The notes beneath the pieces were generated by a model. That model saw nothing but the letters and a program-made list of their open reading frames with translations. It ran no database searches and was not told the origin of the DNA. From positions 1,054,001 to 1,118,000 of the forward strand of contig NZ_QGGZ01000001.1 in the NCBI RefSeq assembly GCF_003148825.1: a stretch of DNA of 64,000 nt. Direction: 5' to 3'. The translations under genes were made by a program, and so were the position numbers. Positions within the stretch are counted from its first letter, which is position 1, and every line of letters starts with the position of its first letter. Source of the DNA: Streptomyces sp. CG 926. GTDB taxonomy: Bacteria; Actinomycetota; Actinomycetes; Streptomycetales; Streptomycetaceae. This document shows, in pieces, positions 52,935 through 62,243 of the stretch.

Positions 52935-53642
52935 ATGAAGACGACGCAGCCACGTACGGCGCAAGGACCGCGGTCCCACCGGAGCACGGCGCGGCCGAAC
53001 ACCCACGAGATGGTGGTCATCCACCGCGGCCTGCGCCGCGAGGCTCGTCTGCTGGTCGAGCTGATCGCCGCGGTCGCCCCCGGCGACACGGCGCGGGCCC
53101 GGACCCTCGGGGACCACTTCCGTGACTACCGGCTCGGCCTGACGGGCCACCACCACGGCGAAGACGCGTACCTGTGGCCGCCGCTGATGGCCCGGGTCGA
53201 CCTCGAAGCGGATCTCGTCCTGCGGATGGAGGCCCAGCACGACCGGGTCGCGGCGAGCCTCGAGGCCGTCGGAGAGGCCCTGCCCGCCTGGGAGGGGTGG
53301 GCCGGGGAGGCGGAACGCGACGTGCTCGTCTCGCTCCTCGCCGAGCACCGGACCGTGCTGCTGGAGCACCTGGACGACGAGGAGGAATCGCTCCTGCCGC
53401 TCGCCGCCCGCCATCTCTCCGCGCACGAGTGGGACCGGCTGGGCGAGCACTTCCTGGCCGCCACGCCCAAGCCCAAGCTGCTGTTCTTCCTCGGGATGGT
53501 CCTGGAGGAGGCCGACCGGGCCGAGCGCGCGTCGATGCTCGCCTCGCTTCCCCTCGCCGGACGCCTGCTGTGGCGCACCGTGGGGCGCCCCGCCTATGCC
53601 CGCCGGGTGCGCGCCGTCCGCCGTACCGCCGCCCCGCGCTGA
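52935..53642 (+). CDS. Hemerythrin HHE-domain protein
   Basis: A 235-residue protein from ATG 52935 with the four-helix HHE pattern of di-iron ligands: HEMVVIHRGLRRE (about residue 23), LTGHHHGEDAYLWP (about 70), EAQHDRVAASLEAV (about 100) and AEHRTVLLEHLDDEEESLLP (about 135). Such proteins bind O2 or NO or act in iron and redox sensing. It is the first of three small plus-strand genes, with the DUF4267-like gene 47 bp on. It carries a candidate repeat operator in front. Confidence 0.9.
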   Translation: MKTTQPRTAQGPRSHRSTARPNTHEMVVIHRGLRREARLLVELIAAVAPGDTARARTLGDHFRDYRLGLTGHHHGEDAYLWPPLMARVDLEADLVLRMEAQHDRVAASLEAVGEALPAWEGWAGEAERDVLVSLLAEHRTVLLEHLDDEEESLLPLAARHLSAHEWDRLGEHFLAATPKPKLLFFLGMVLEEADRAERASMLASLPLAGRLLWRTVGRPAYARRVRAVRRTAAPR

Positions 53643-53689
53643 TCCCCTTCCCTGCCGCCGACCCACGCACCCACTGTCAGGAGACTCAC

Positions 53690-54112
53690 GTGTCCCTCAA
53701 GCACCTCACCACCGCCCTGGCCGCCACCGGCGCCGCGTTCATCGTGTACATCGGCCTCAGCTACCTGATCGCTCCACAGGCCACCGCCGCCGACTTCGGG
53801 CTGCCGACCTGGCCGCAGCACGACGGCGCCGGCTTCCTCGCCGTCAAGGGCGTACGCGACATCGCGACCGGCCTGGTCGTCTTCGCGCTCCTGTTCACCG
53901 GGCAGCGCCGGGCGCTCGGCTGGGCGATGGCGGCGATCACCTTCGTCCCCGCTGGCGACATGGTGATCGTCCTCGGCAACGGCGGGCCCGCGGGGCACGC
54001 CTACGGGGTGCACGGCGCCACCGCGTTCGCCGTCGCCCTGACCGCCGGCCTGCTGCTGCGCGAGCGTCCGGCCCCGGCCGTTCGCACCGCCGCCGAACCG
54101 GCCCGGGCCTGA
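53690..54112 (+). CDS. DUF4267-like small membrane protein
   Basis: A 140-residue protein from GTG 53690 (CAGGAG upstream) with four hydrophobic segments: ALAATGAAFIVYIGLSYLI, IATGLVVFALLF, LGWAMAAITFVPAGDMVIVL and a last one before LLLRERPAP. The central GFLAVKGVRDIATGLV is a motif I associate with the DUF4267 family, whose function is unknown. It is probably co-transcribed with the hemerythrin and cupin genes. Confidence 0.8.
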   Translation: MSLKHLTTALAATGAAFIVYIGLSYLIAPQATAADFGLPTWPQHDGAGFLAVKGVRDIATGLVVFALLFTGQRRALGWAMAAITFVPAGDMVIVLGNGGPAGHAYGVHGATAFAVALTAGLLLRERPAPAVRTAAEPARA

Positions 54113-54167
54113 CCGCCCGCCCACCCGCCTCCCGTCCCTCATCGCCCACCCTCCAGGAGAAGACGAC

Positions 54168-54662
54168 ATGTCCCTGATCGTGCCTTCCTTCGACGAATCG
54201 GTGATCGTGCGCTCGGCCGAGGCCGAGACGATCGGCGCCGCCCCGACCACCATCCGGCTCCTCGCCGACAGCACTGCCACCGGCGGCGCCCTGTCGACCC
54301 AGCGGGTGAGCCTGCTGGACGGCGCGAACGGGGCCGCGCCCCATCACCACTCCCGGTCCGCCGAGCTGTTCTACCTGCTCGACGGCACCGCCCAGCTCCT
54401 GTCGGGCGACCAGGTGGTGATCGCGGAACGCGGCGATCTCGTCATCGTGCCGCCCGGCCTCGATCACGCGTTCGCCGCCGCGCCCGGTGAGAACGCCGAC
54501 ATCCTCATCGTCATCACGCCCGGCATCGAACGGTTCGAGTACTTCCGCCACCTGGAACGGATCGCCTACGGGAAGGTGCCGCCGGAGTCCTTGCTGGAGG
54601 TCCAGGAGCTCTACGACACCTACTTCACCCGCAGTGAGGCCTGGAACACCGTCCGGGCATGA
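54168..54662 (+). CDS. Cupin-domain protein
   Basis: A 164-residue single-domain cupin. The first metal motif is APHHHSRSAELFYLLDG (about residue 56), and the second region is ERGDLVIVPPGLDHAFAA. It could be a metal-dependent enzyme or a binding protein; nothing specifies the substrate. It follows the DUF4267-like gene by 55 bp on the same strand and has its own GGAG-type ribosome site. Confidence 0.88.
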   Translation: MSLIVPSFDESVIVRSAEAETIGAAPTTIRLLADSTATGGALSTQRVSLLDGANGAAPHHHSRSAELFYLLDGTAQLLSGDQVVIAERGDLVIVPPGLDHAFAAAPGENADILIVITPGIERFEYFRHLERIAYGKVPPESLLEVQELYDTYFTRSEAWNTVRA

Positions 54663-54734
54663 CAGGAGTGGGGTACCCGACAAGTCGGGCGTAAGCATTC
54701 CGCTCGCACCGGAGCCGACCTACCGTTGCTGCCC

Positions 54735-56351
54735 ATGCGGTTCCCCCTCTTGAGCGCTCGGCGCCTCGGGCTGCCCAGACGGGCCGTCTCCCAGATCCTG
54801 CTGACCCAGCTGGCCATCGCCGCCGGGGTCGCCGTACTGGCGACCGGACTGTTCCTGGCGCCGCTCGGTGCCCAGCTCGACGACCAGGCCATGCGGCGCG
54901 CCCTGGCCATCGCGCAGAGCGCCGCGGCCGATCCCGCGCTGGCCGCCGGGGTCCTGTCCTCCGGGCCCTCGGCCGACAGCCCCGTGCAGTCCTCGGCCGA
55001 GCGGATCCGCCGGGCCACCGGAGCGGAGTACGTGGTCGTGCTCGACCTGGACGGCATCCGCCGCTCGCACCCGAGTGCCGAACGGATCGGGCTGCCCGTC
55101 TCCACCGACCCGAGCGACGCCCTGGCGGGACGCGAGGTCATGGAGATCGACGAGGGCACCCTGGGCCGCTCCGCCCGCGGCAAGGTCCCGCTCCTCGCGG
55201 CCGACGGCGAGATCGTCGGCGCCGTCTCGGTCGGCATCGCCTACGACAGCGTCCGCGACCGGCTGCTCGGCGCGATCCCCGGTCTGCTCGCCTACGCGGG
55301 CGGCGCCCTGGCGGCCGGCGCCCTCGCCGCCTATCTGCTCTCCCGCCGGATCCAGCGGCAGACCCGCGATCTGGCCTTCTCCGACATCGCCGGCCTGCTC
55401 GCCGAGCGGGAGGCCATGCTGCACTCCATCCGCGAGGGCGTGATCGCCCTGGCCCCCGACGGCAGGGTCCGGCTGGTCAACGACGAGGCCGCCCGCCTGC
55501 TGGGCCTCGCCCCGGACGCCGCCGACGACTGCGCGGGGCGCCCGCTGGAGGACCTACTGGGCGCGGGCCGCACCGCCGATGTCCTGTCGGGCCGCGTCAC
55601 CGGGCGGGACCTGCTCACCGTCCAGGGCCCCCGCGTGCTGGTGGCCAACCGGATGCCCACCGAGGACGGCGGCGCCGTCGCCACCCTGCGCGACCGGACC
55701 GAGCTGGAGCATCTGGGCCGCGAGCTCGACTCCACCCGGGGCCTGATCGATGCCCTGCGCGCCCAGGACCACGAGCACGCCAACCGCCTCCACACCCTCC
55801 TCGGCCTGCTGGAGCTGGGCCTGCACGAGGAGGCGGTGGAGTTCGTCACCGAGGTCGCCGGCGTGCACCGCACGACGGCCGAACAGGTCACCGAGAAGGT
55901 CCACGACCCGCTGCTGGCGGCCCTTCTGGTGGGCAAGGCGACCGTCGCCGCCGAACGCGGCGTCCCGCTGCGTCTGGCCGGCACCAGCCTCCTCCCCGAC
56001 CGCCTGGTGGACCCTGGCGGCCTCGTCACGATCCTCGGCAATCTCGTGGACAACGCCTTGGACGCGGCCGCCGGTTCCGCGACGCCCCTGGTCGAGGTGG
56101 AGCTGCGCGCGGAGGGCCGTACCGCCGTGCTGCGGGTGCGCGACAGCGGCCCCGGGGTACCCGCCGCACGCCGCGAGGAGATCTTCACGGAGGGCTGGTC
56201 CACCAAGCAGCCCAAGGCCCACCGCGAGCGCGGGCTGGGCCTCGCCCTCGTACGCCGCCTCGCGGAGCGGCAGGGCGGCAGCGCCCGGGCCGGTGAAGCA
56301 GCGGACGGAGGGGCGGAATTCTCCGTCGTACTCCCGGAGGCCCTGCGGTGA
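54735..56351 (+). CDS. CitA/DcuS-family sensor histidine kinase
   Basis: From ATG 54735 the kinase has 538 residues. Two membrane segments (about residues 20-42 and 175-197) flank a PAS-like extracytoplasmic sensor. A cytoplasmic PAS (about 215-310), the His box with QDHEHANRLHTLLGLLELG (about 345) and a HATPase domain (N-box GNLVDNALDAA, about 435) follow. The family senses di- and tricarboxylates. Its stop overlaps the response-regulator start by 4 bp. The convergent ActP-type symporter gene next door is a plausible target, by analogy with CitAB and DcuSR systems. Confidence 0.92.
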   Translation: MRFPLLSARRLGLPRRAVSQILLTQLAIAAGVAVLATGLFLAPLGAQLDDQAMRRALAIAQSAAADPALAAGVLSSGPSADSPVQSSAERIRRATGAEYVVVLDLDGIRRSHPSAERIGLPVSTDPSDALAGREVMEIDEGTLGRSARGKVPLLAADGEIVGAVSVGIAYDSVRDRLLGAIPGLLAYAGGALAAGALAAYLLSRRIQRQTRDLAFSDIAGLLAEREAMLHSIREGVIALAPDGRVRLVNDEAARLLGLAPDAADDCAGRPLEDLLGAGRTADVLSGRVTGRDLLTVQGPRVLVANRMPTEDGGAVATLRDRTELEHLGRELDSTRGLIDALRAQDHEHANRLHTLLGLLELGLHEEAVEFVTEVAGVHRTTAEQVTEKVHDPLLAALLVGKATVAAERGVPLRLAGTSLLPDRLVDPGGLVTILGNLVDNALDAAAGSATPLVEVELRAEGRTAVLRVRDSGPGVPAARREEIFTEGWSTKQPKAHRERGLGLALVRRLAERQGGSARAGEAADGGAEFSVVLPEALR

Positions 56352-57049
56352 ACGAGACCCCGATCCACGTATTGGTCGTCGACGACGACGTGCGTGTTGC
56401 CCTGATCAACGCGGCGTATGTGGCGAAGGTTCCCGGTTTCCTGGTGAAGGCGCAGGCCCATTCGGCCGCGGAGGCCCTGGAGTTCCTCGCCTCGCATCCG
56501 GTGGACCTCGTCCTCCTGGACCACTACCTCCCCGACGAGAACGGCCTGGACCTGGTCCGGCGCCTGCGCCAGCTCGGCCACCGCACCGATGTGATCATGG
56601 TCACCGCCGCCCGCGATCTCGCCACCGTGCAGGCCGCCATGCGCCTCGGCGCCCTGCAGTACCTGGTCAAACCCTTCACCTTTGCCGGACTGCGCAGCCG
56701 CCTGGAGGCGTACGGGGCCCTGCGCCGCACCCTGGACACGGGTGGCGAGGCCGAACAGGCCGAGGTGGACCGGATCTTCGGCGCCCTCGCCGCCGCGGGA
56801 TCCCCGAACGAGCTCCCCAAGGGCCACTCCGCCAGCACCGCGGAACTCGTCCGCCAGGTGCTGCGGTCCGCCGAAGGCCCCTTGTCCACCCAGCAGATCG
56901 CCGACCGCGCGGGCATCAGCCGGCAGACCGCCCAGCGCTACGTCAAACTCCTCGAACGCACCGCCCGGGTCAGCCTCGCCCTGCGCTACGGCGAGACCGG
57001 CCGCCCCGAACACCGCTACACCTGGCTCCCGTCGGAGGGACCGGCCTGA
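56348..57049 (+). CDS. CitB/DcuR-family response regulator
   Basis: The 233-residue protein starts at GTG 56348 within the kinase stop. The receiver has DDD near the N-terminus and phospho-acceptor Asp in LVLLDHYLPDENG (about residue 58). The C-terminal helix-turn-helix is LSTQQIADRAGISRQTAQRY (about 178), as in CitB/DcuR regulators. It is the cognate partner of the upstream kinase, and its targets probably include transport genes for a carboxylate. Confidence 0.93.
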   Translation: MNETPIHVLVVDDDVRVALINAAYVAKVPGFLVKAQAHSAAEALEFLASHPVDLVLLDHYLPDENGLDLVRRLRQLGHRTDVIMVTAARDLATVQAAMRLGALQYLVKPFTFAGLRSRLEAYGALRRTLDTGGEAEQAEVDRIFGALAAAGSPNELPKGHSASTAELVRQVLRSAEGPLSTQQIADRAGISRQTAQRYVKLLERTARVSLALRYGETGRPEHRYTWLPSEGPA

Positions 57050-57080
57050 CGGGAGCCGGACGCCCGGCCGCTCGGACCAC

Positions 57081-58673
57081 TCAGACCGCTCCGGCCCCGG
57101 TCAGCGCGCGGACCTCCGTCTCCGCGTGCCTCGCCTCGTCCGCCTCCTCGCCCGAGGTGACGGTGCCCAGCCAGCCCGCCAGGAATCCCAGGGGGATCGA
57201 GACGATCCCCGGGTTCTGGAGCGGGAAGTACTGGAAGTCCACCCCGGGGAACAGGGATTCGGGGCTGCCCGACACCACCGGCGAGATCAGCACCAGCAGC
57301 ACCGCCGGAATCAGACCGCCGTACACCGACCAGACGGCTCCGCGCGTGGTGAAGCCGCGCCAGAAGAGCGAGTACAGCAGCACCGGCAGATTGGCCGAGG
57401 CCGCCACCGCGAAGGCCAGACCCACGAGGAACGCCACGTTGAGATCCTGGGCGAGCAGGCCGAGGGCGATCGCGACCGCCCCGATGCCGACGGCCGCGAC
57501 CCGGGCCACCGCGACCTCGCTGCGCTGTCGGGCGTGCCGGCGCTTGAGGGAGGCGTACAGGTCGTGCGCCACGGAGGCCGAGGAGGCCAGGGTGATGCCG
57601 GCCACCACCGCCAGGATGGTGGCGAAGGCGATCGCGGCGACGAAGGCGAACAGCACCGCGCCCCCGGTGGTACCGGCGCCTCCACCGAGGAAGGCCGCCA
57701 ACAGCGGAACGGCCGTGTTCCCGGAGGCGTTGGACGCCCGCACCTCGTCCGGTCCCACCAGCGCGGCCGCCCCGAAGCCGAGGACGATGGTCATCAGGTA
57801 GAAGCCACCGATCAGCCCGATCGCCCACACCACCGAGCGACGGGCCGACCGGGCGGTGGGCACGGTGTAGAACCGCGACAGGATGTGCGGCAGCCCGGCG
57901 GTCCCGAGGACCAGCGCGAGACCGAGGCTCATGAAGTCGATGCGGGAGGTCCAGTCCCCGCCGTACTTGAGGCCGGGGCTCAGGAACGCCCGGCCGTGCC
58001 CGCTCCGGTCGGCGGCGCTGGTGAGCAACTGGTCGAAGTTCCCGTGGAAGCGCAGCAGCACGAGCACGGTCAGGGTGATCGCGCCGCCCATCAGCAGCAC
58101 GGCCTTCACGATCTGGATCCAGGTGGTGGCCCGCATCCCGCCGAAGGACACGTAGACGACCATCAGCGCGCCCACCCCCACCACGGCGAGGGTCCGGGCG
58201 ACGGTGCCCGAATTCCCCAGCAGCAGGCCGACCAGACTGCCCGCGCCGACCATCTGCGCGATGAGGTAGAGGACGGAGACGACGACCGAGGAGGTACCGG
58301 CCGCGATCCGTACCGGACGCTCGCTCATCCGGGCGGCGACCACGTCGGCCAGGGTGAAGCGCCCGCAGTTGCGGACCAGTTCGGCGACGAGGAACAGCAC
58401 CACCAGCCAGGCGACGAGGAAGCCCACCGAGTACAGCAGGCCGTCGTAGCCGAAGAGGGCGATCAGGCCGGAGATTCCGAGGAAGGAGGCGGCGGACATG
58501 TAGTCACCCGCGATGGCGAAACCGTTCTCCATCGGGGAGAACAGTCGCCCGCCGGCATAGAACTCCTCGGCCGACCCGTGCCGGTTCCGGCTGACCCAGG
58601 TGGTGATGCCGAGGGTGACGGCGATGAAGACGCTGAACAGGATCAGCGCGAGGGTCTGGTGCTCGGTGGTCAC
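57081..58673 (-). CDS. Sodium:solute symporter, ActP-like (acetate/monocarboxylate)
   Basis: The 530-residue protein from GTG 58673 has about 13 hydrophobic segments of the sodium:solute symporter family. SAASFLGISGLIALFGYDGL and the ENGFAIAGDYMSAAS segment are typical of ActP/MctC-like transporters for acetate, propionate or pyruvate. The start overlaps the stop of the DUF485 gene (GTGA), the usual companion of actP. The gene converges on the CitAB-like pair, which may control it. Confidence 0.92.
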   Translation of the reverse strand: MTTEHQTLALILFSVFIAVTLGITTWVSRNRHGSAEEFYAGGRLFSPMENGFAIAGDYMSAASFLGISGLIALFGYDGLLYSVGFLVAWLVVLFLVAELVRNCGRFTLADVVAARMSERPVRIAAGTSSVVVSVLYLIAQMVGAGSLVGLLLGNSGTVARTLAVVGVGALMVVYVSFGGMRATTWIQIVKAVLLMGGAITLTVLVLLRFHGNFDQLLTSAADRSGHGRAFLSPGLKYGGDWTSRIDFMSLGLALVLGTAGLPHILSRFYTVPTARSARRSVVWAIGLIGGFYLMTIVLGFGAAALVGPDEVRASNASGNTAVPLLAAFLGGGAGTTGGAVLFAFVAAIAFATILAVVAGITLASSASVAHDLYASLKRRHARQRSEVAVARVAAVGIGAVAIALGLLAQDLNVAFLVGLAFAVAASANLPVLLYSLFWRGFTTRGAVWSVYGGLIPAVLLVLISPVVSGSPESLFPGVDFQYFPLQNPGIVSIPLGFLAGWLGTVTSGEEADEARHAETEVRALTGAGAV

Positions 58674-59158
58674 CGGCCCGCCCTCCTCGTCCGGGTCCGG
58701 TCCTGGCCGCGTTCCTGCTCGAAGACGGTCCAGCGCAGATCGAGCGCCGCCCGGTCCCGCCGCAGCCGCGCGTGCCGGGCGTACGCCCAGGTCAGCAGGA
58801 AGGTGCTGAGGAACTGGCCGAGCCCCGCCAGCATGGCCACGTTGACCGCGCCCACCACGGGCCGGCCCATGAGGCCGGGCGCGGCGGTGGCGGCGACCAC
58901 ATAGGCGACGTACCAGAGGAAGAACCCGGCGGTGGCGGGGACGACGAACCTGCGGTAGCGGGTGCGCACCTCCTGGAAGGCGGCACTGCGCTGCACTTCG
59001 AGGTAGATGTCGGATGCGTCGGGCGCCGGGCGTCCACCACCGGCGACCGGGGTCGGCCGGGACGTTTCCTCACCCTCGCCCCACCCGACGGCCAGCGCGT
59101 CGTACCAGGGGTCGTCCAGCCGGATCGTTCCGGTATCACGACCTTCGTGCTTGTCCAC
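58670..59158 (-). CDS. DUF485 membrane protein, ActP partner
   Basis: A 162-residue protein from GTG 59158, selected because AAGGAG precedes it; the frame is open to 59245. A hydrophilic N-terminus leads to EVQRSAAFQEVRTRYRRFV, the DUF485 signature, and two membrane helices (FVVPATAGFFLWYVAYVVAA and VNVAMLAGLGQFLSTFLLTW). DUF485 proteins accompany ActP-type symporters and are thought to help the transporter. Translational overlap with the symporter gene supports this. Confidence 0.9.
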   Translation of the reverse strand: MDKHEGRDTGTIRLDDPWYDALAVGWGEGEETSRPTPVAGGGRPAPDASDIYLEVQRSAAFQEVRTRYRRFVVPATAGFFLWYVAYVVAATAAPGLMGRPVVGAVNVAMLAGLGQFLSTFLLTWAYARHARLRRDRAALDLRWTVFEQERGQDRTRTRRAGR

Positions 59159-59301
59159 CGAACACTCCTTGTCCGCCGCCGCATTGGCCGCGTGCCCACA
59201 AGGATGTGCGGAATAGGCGCTTTCCGGACTGGTGTACCGACGCACTTCACTCCAACAGGTGATGGAGCGAAGAGCGCCGGTATGCCGTGGCGCCTTGGGT
59301 G

Positions 59302-59332
59302 TCGGGTGCCGCCGGACTCCGGCGGCACCCGA
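59302..59332 (-). terminator. Terminator of parE
   Basis: A perfect 14-bp stem, TCGGGTGCCGCCGG (59302-59315) with 59319-59332 and loop ACT, directly abuts the parE stop codon (59333-59335). Confidence 0.87.
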
Positions 59333-61453
59333 TCAGGCGTCGATGCGCGAGCGGTCCAGGGTGGCCGCGGAGCTCGTGATGAACTCCTTCCGGGGGGCCA
59401 CCTCGTTGCCCATGAGCAGGTCGAAGACCTGCTCGGCCGAGTCCAGGTCGCCGATGTTGATCCGGCGCAGGGTTCGGTGGCGGGGGTCCATGGTGGTCTC
59501 CGCCAGCTGGTCCGCGTCCATCTCGCCGAGGCCCTTGTAGCGCTGGATCGAGTCCTTGTACCGGATGTTCTTGCGCTGGTACTCCAGCAGTGTCTGGCGC
59601 AGCTCGTTGTCCGAGTACGTGTAGACGTACTTGTCCTGGCCCTTCTTCGGCTGGACCAGCTCGATCCGGTGCAGCGGGGGCACGGCCGCGAAGACCCGGC
59701 CGGCCTCGACCATCGGCCGCATGTACCGCTGGAAGAGCGTGAGCAGCAGGCAGCGGATGTGCGCGCCGTCGACGTCGGCGTCGACGAGCAGCACGATCTT
59801 GCCGTACCGGGCGGCGTCGATGTCGAAGGTCCGGCCCGAGCCGGCTCCTATGACCTGGATGATCGCCCCGCACTCGGCGTTCTTGAGCATGTCCGAGATC
59901 GAGGACTTCTGGACGTTGAGGATCTTGCCGCGGATCGGCAGGAGCGCCTGGAACTCCGAGTTCCGGGCGAGCTTCGCGGTACCGAGGGCGGAGTCGCCCT
60001 CGACGATGAAGAGCTCGCTGCGGTCCACGTCGTCGCTGCGGCAGTCGGCCAGCTTCGCGGGGAGCGAGGAGGTCTCCAGCGCGGTCTTACGACGCTGCGC
60101 CTCCTTGTGCTGACGGGCCGCGATCCGGGTCCTGGCGGCCGCGACGATCTTCTCCATCACGGCGCGGGCCTGCTGCTTGTCGTCGCGCTTGGTGGAGGTC
60201 AGGAAGGCCTTGAGCTCCTTGGCGACCACGGCGGCGACGATCCGGGTGGCCGCGGAGGTGCCGAGCACCTCCTTGGTCTGACCCTCGAACTGCGGCTCGG
60301 CGAGGCGGACGGTGACGACCGCCGTCATGCCCTCCATCGCGTCGTCCTTGACCACGTCGTCCTCGGCGACGCGCAGCAGCTTGGCCGAGCGCAGCACCTC
60401 GTTCACGGTCTTGGCTACCGAGCGTTCGAAGCCGGAGACGTGGGTGCCGCCCTTGGGGGTGGCGATGATGTTCACGAAGGACTTGACGTTGGTCTCGTAC
60501 CCCGTGCCCCAGCGCAGGGCGATGTCCACGCCGAGCTCGCGGGTGACCTCGGTGGGGGTCATGTGGCCGCGGTCGTCGAGGACCGGGACGGTCTCCTTGA
60601 AGGTGCCGGTGCCGGTCAGGCGCAGGATGTCGCAGACGGCCTTGTCCTGGGCGAGGTACTCGCAGAATTCGCTGATGCCGCCGTCGAAGCGGAAGGTCTC
60701 CTCGGTCTTGCCGGCCCCGTCGATGCCGCGCTCGTCGCGAACGACCAGGGTGAGGCCCGGGACCAGGAAGGCGGTCTGGCGGGCGCGCTGGTAGAGCGTC
60801 TCCAGGTTGAGCCGGGCGTCCTTGAGGAAGATCTGGCGGTCGGCCCAGTAGCGGATCCGGGTGCCGGTCTTCCCCTTGGCGACCCGCTTGGCCTTGCGGA
60901 GGCCGTTGGACGGGTCGAAGGGGCTCTCGGGGCCCTGCTCGGTGAACATTCCCGGCACGCCGCGGCGGAAGCTGATGGCGTGGGTCGCGCTGTTGCGGTC
61001 GACCTCGACGTCGAGGCGGGCGGAGAGGGCGTTGACCACGGAGGCGCCGACGCCGTGCAGGCCGCCGGAGGCCGCGTACGAGCCACCGCCGAACTTGCCG
61101 CCGGCGTGCAGCTTGGTCATGACGACCTCGACGCCGGACAGGCCGGTCTTGGGCTCGACGTCCACGGGGATGCCGCGGCCGTTGTCCCGGACCTCGACGG
61201 AGGCGTCCTCGTGGAGGATCACCTCGATGTGGTCGCAGTAGCCGCCCAGGGCCTCGTCGACGGAGTTGTCGATGATCTCCCACAGGCAGTGCATGAGGCC
61301 CCGGCTGTCGGTGGAGCCGATATACATGCCGGGGCGCTTGCGGACGGCCTCCAGCCCTTCGAGGACGAGCAGGTGCCGCGCGGTGTAGTTGGAACCGTCC
61401 CGGTCTGCTCCGGACAGCAGCGCGCTGGAAGGCACGGACGTGTCGGCGGTCAC
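59333..61453 (-). CDS. parE: DNA topoisomerase IV subunit B
   Basis: A 706-residue type IIA topoisomerase ATPase subunit from GTG 61453, with GAGGAG 9 bp upstream; the frame runs on to 62227 but overlaps the divergent gene. Features: GHKL ATPase (IDNSVDEALGG, DNGRGIPVD, GGLHGVGASVVNAL), transducer domain, TOPRIM (FIVEGDSALG, then DADVDGAHI) and the C-terminal YKGLGEMDADQLAETTMDP. It pairs with ParC (41042-43498) to unlink chromosomes. Confidence 0.94.
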   Translation of the reverse strand: MTADTSVPSSALLSGADRDGSNYTARHLLVLEGLEAVRKRPGMYIGSTDSRGLMHCLWEIIDNSVDEALGGYCDHIEVILHEDASVEVRDNGRGIPVDVEPKTGLSGVEVVMTKLHAGGKFGGGSYAASGGLHGVGASVVNALSARLDVEVDRNSATHAISFRRGVPGMFTEQGPESPFDPSNGLRKAKRVAKGKTGTRIRYWADRQIFLKDARLNLETLYQRARQTAFLVPGLTLVVRDERGIDGAGKTEETFRFDGGISEFCEYLAQDKAVCDILRLTGTGTFKETVPVLDDRGHMTPTEVTRELGVDIALRWGTGYETNVKSFVNIIATPKGGTHVSGFERSVAKTVNEVLRSAKLLRVAEDDVVKDDAMEGMTAVVTVRLAEPQFEGQTKEVLGTSAATRIVAAVVAKELKAFLTSTKRDDKQQARAVMEKIVAAARTRIAARQHKEAQRRKTALETSSLPAKLADCRSDDVDRSELFIVEGDSALGTAKLARNSEFQALLPIRGKILNVQKSSISDMLKNAECGAIIQVIGAGSGRTFDIDAARYGKIVLLVDADVDGAHIRCLLLTLFQRYMRPMVEAGRVFAAVPPLHRIELVQPKKGQDKYVYTYSDNELRQTLLEYQRKNIRYKDSIQRYKGLGEMDADQLAETTMDPRHRTLRRINIGDLDSAEQVFDLLMGNEVAPRKEFITSSAATLDRSRIDA

Positions 61454-61900
61454 GCAGTTCGCTCCTCGCTGAATTTCTTTTCTGGCCCGGTCGGGCGCAG
61501 GGGTGGCTCGGGTGCCGCTCGAAGGGTACCGAGGCCAGGTAGAGCCGATGCAACGCCACCCTCGCGCATTCTTCAGCCTAGTCCAGATCCGTACGGATGT
61601 TCGATCCCCCGCGCGGGTGAAGGAAACATCACGTTCCCTTCCGCGCATGAACCATTTAGTGTTCGGGCACGTCCTCATGAACAACCTGGCACTCTCGCCG
61701 GGGAGGATGGAACTGCAACAAGCGCACGAGTGACAACGCGAAACCGTAAAGCAACGCAATACGGCTCCTTCGCCGCCAACCGGCAGCAGCCGGCCAGCTT
61801 CGGAAGGAAGTTTCGAGGAAAAGCCGCGAGCGGGAACGTTTTCGGCCTGGTTGGATGTTGACCCTGGTACGACAGCTCGTCGAGCTAGAGAAGAGGCGAC
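61454..61900. other. Divergent promoter region between parE and the zinc-ribbon gene
   Basis: No gene is credible in these 447 bp, which are AT-richer than the flanks. TTGACC (61858-61863) is a possible -35 for the downstream gene, but no good -10 follows at 17-18 bp. GGGAAC (61832-61837) with GTTG (61857-61860) resembles an ECF-type promoter, though with a 19-bp spacer. Both are weak. Confidence 0.4.
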
Positions 61901-62134
61901 GTGACTACTGTTCTGACACCCGCGACCCCGCTGACGGCCGCTGACCGATGCGACCGTTGCGGCGCCCAGGCATATCTGCGCGTCGTCCTGCTGAGCGGCG
62001 GTGAACTGCTCTTCTGCGCCCACCACGGGCGCAAGTTCGAGCCGGAACTCAAGAAGATCGCCGCGGAAATACAGGATGAGACCGAGCGGCTCACGTCCGC
62101 TCCGGCTGCCAATGCCGAACCCGAGGACCGCTGA
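61901..62134 (+). CDS. Small zinc-ribbon protein (DUF7455-like)
   Basis: A 77-residue protein from GTG 61901 with GAAGAGG upstream. One CxxC pair (ADRCDRCGAQAY) and a later CAHHGRKF could bind zinc, and the C-terminal half is a charged helix (LKKIAAEIQDETERL). It is a conserved small protein of high-GC Gram-positives found near parE and hrdB; its function is unknown. A terminator follows. Confidence 0.87.
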   Translation: MTTVLTPATPLTAADRCDRCGAQAYLRVVLLSGGELLFCAHHGRKFEPELKKIAAEIQDETERLTSAPAANAEPEDR

Positions 62135-62184
62135 CACAGGCCTGCACCTCGCATCCGACGAGCCAGGACCGGCCAGGCCGGTCG

Positions 62185-62221
62185 ACGGGCGGCACCCCTG
62201 AGACCCAGGGGTGCCGCCCGT
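62185..62221. terminator. Bidirectional terminator, zinc-ribbon gene and protease gene
   Basis: A perfect 16-bp stem (ACGGGCGGCACCCCTG at 62185-62200 with 62206-62221, loop AGACC) lies between converging genes, 22 bp before the protease stop. Confidence 0.88.
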
Positions 62222-62243
62222 CCTCACGTCGGCGAGCCTGCGG

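Noticed and set aside
61501..61900. Short frames in the parE upstream region
   Set aside because: They have poor codon pattern and no family resemblance. The region is better explained as divergent promoter DNA.
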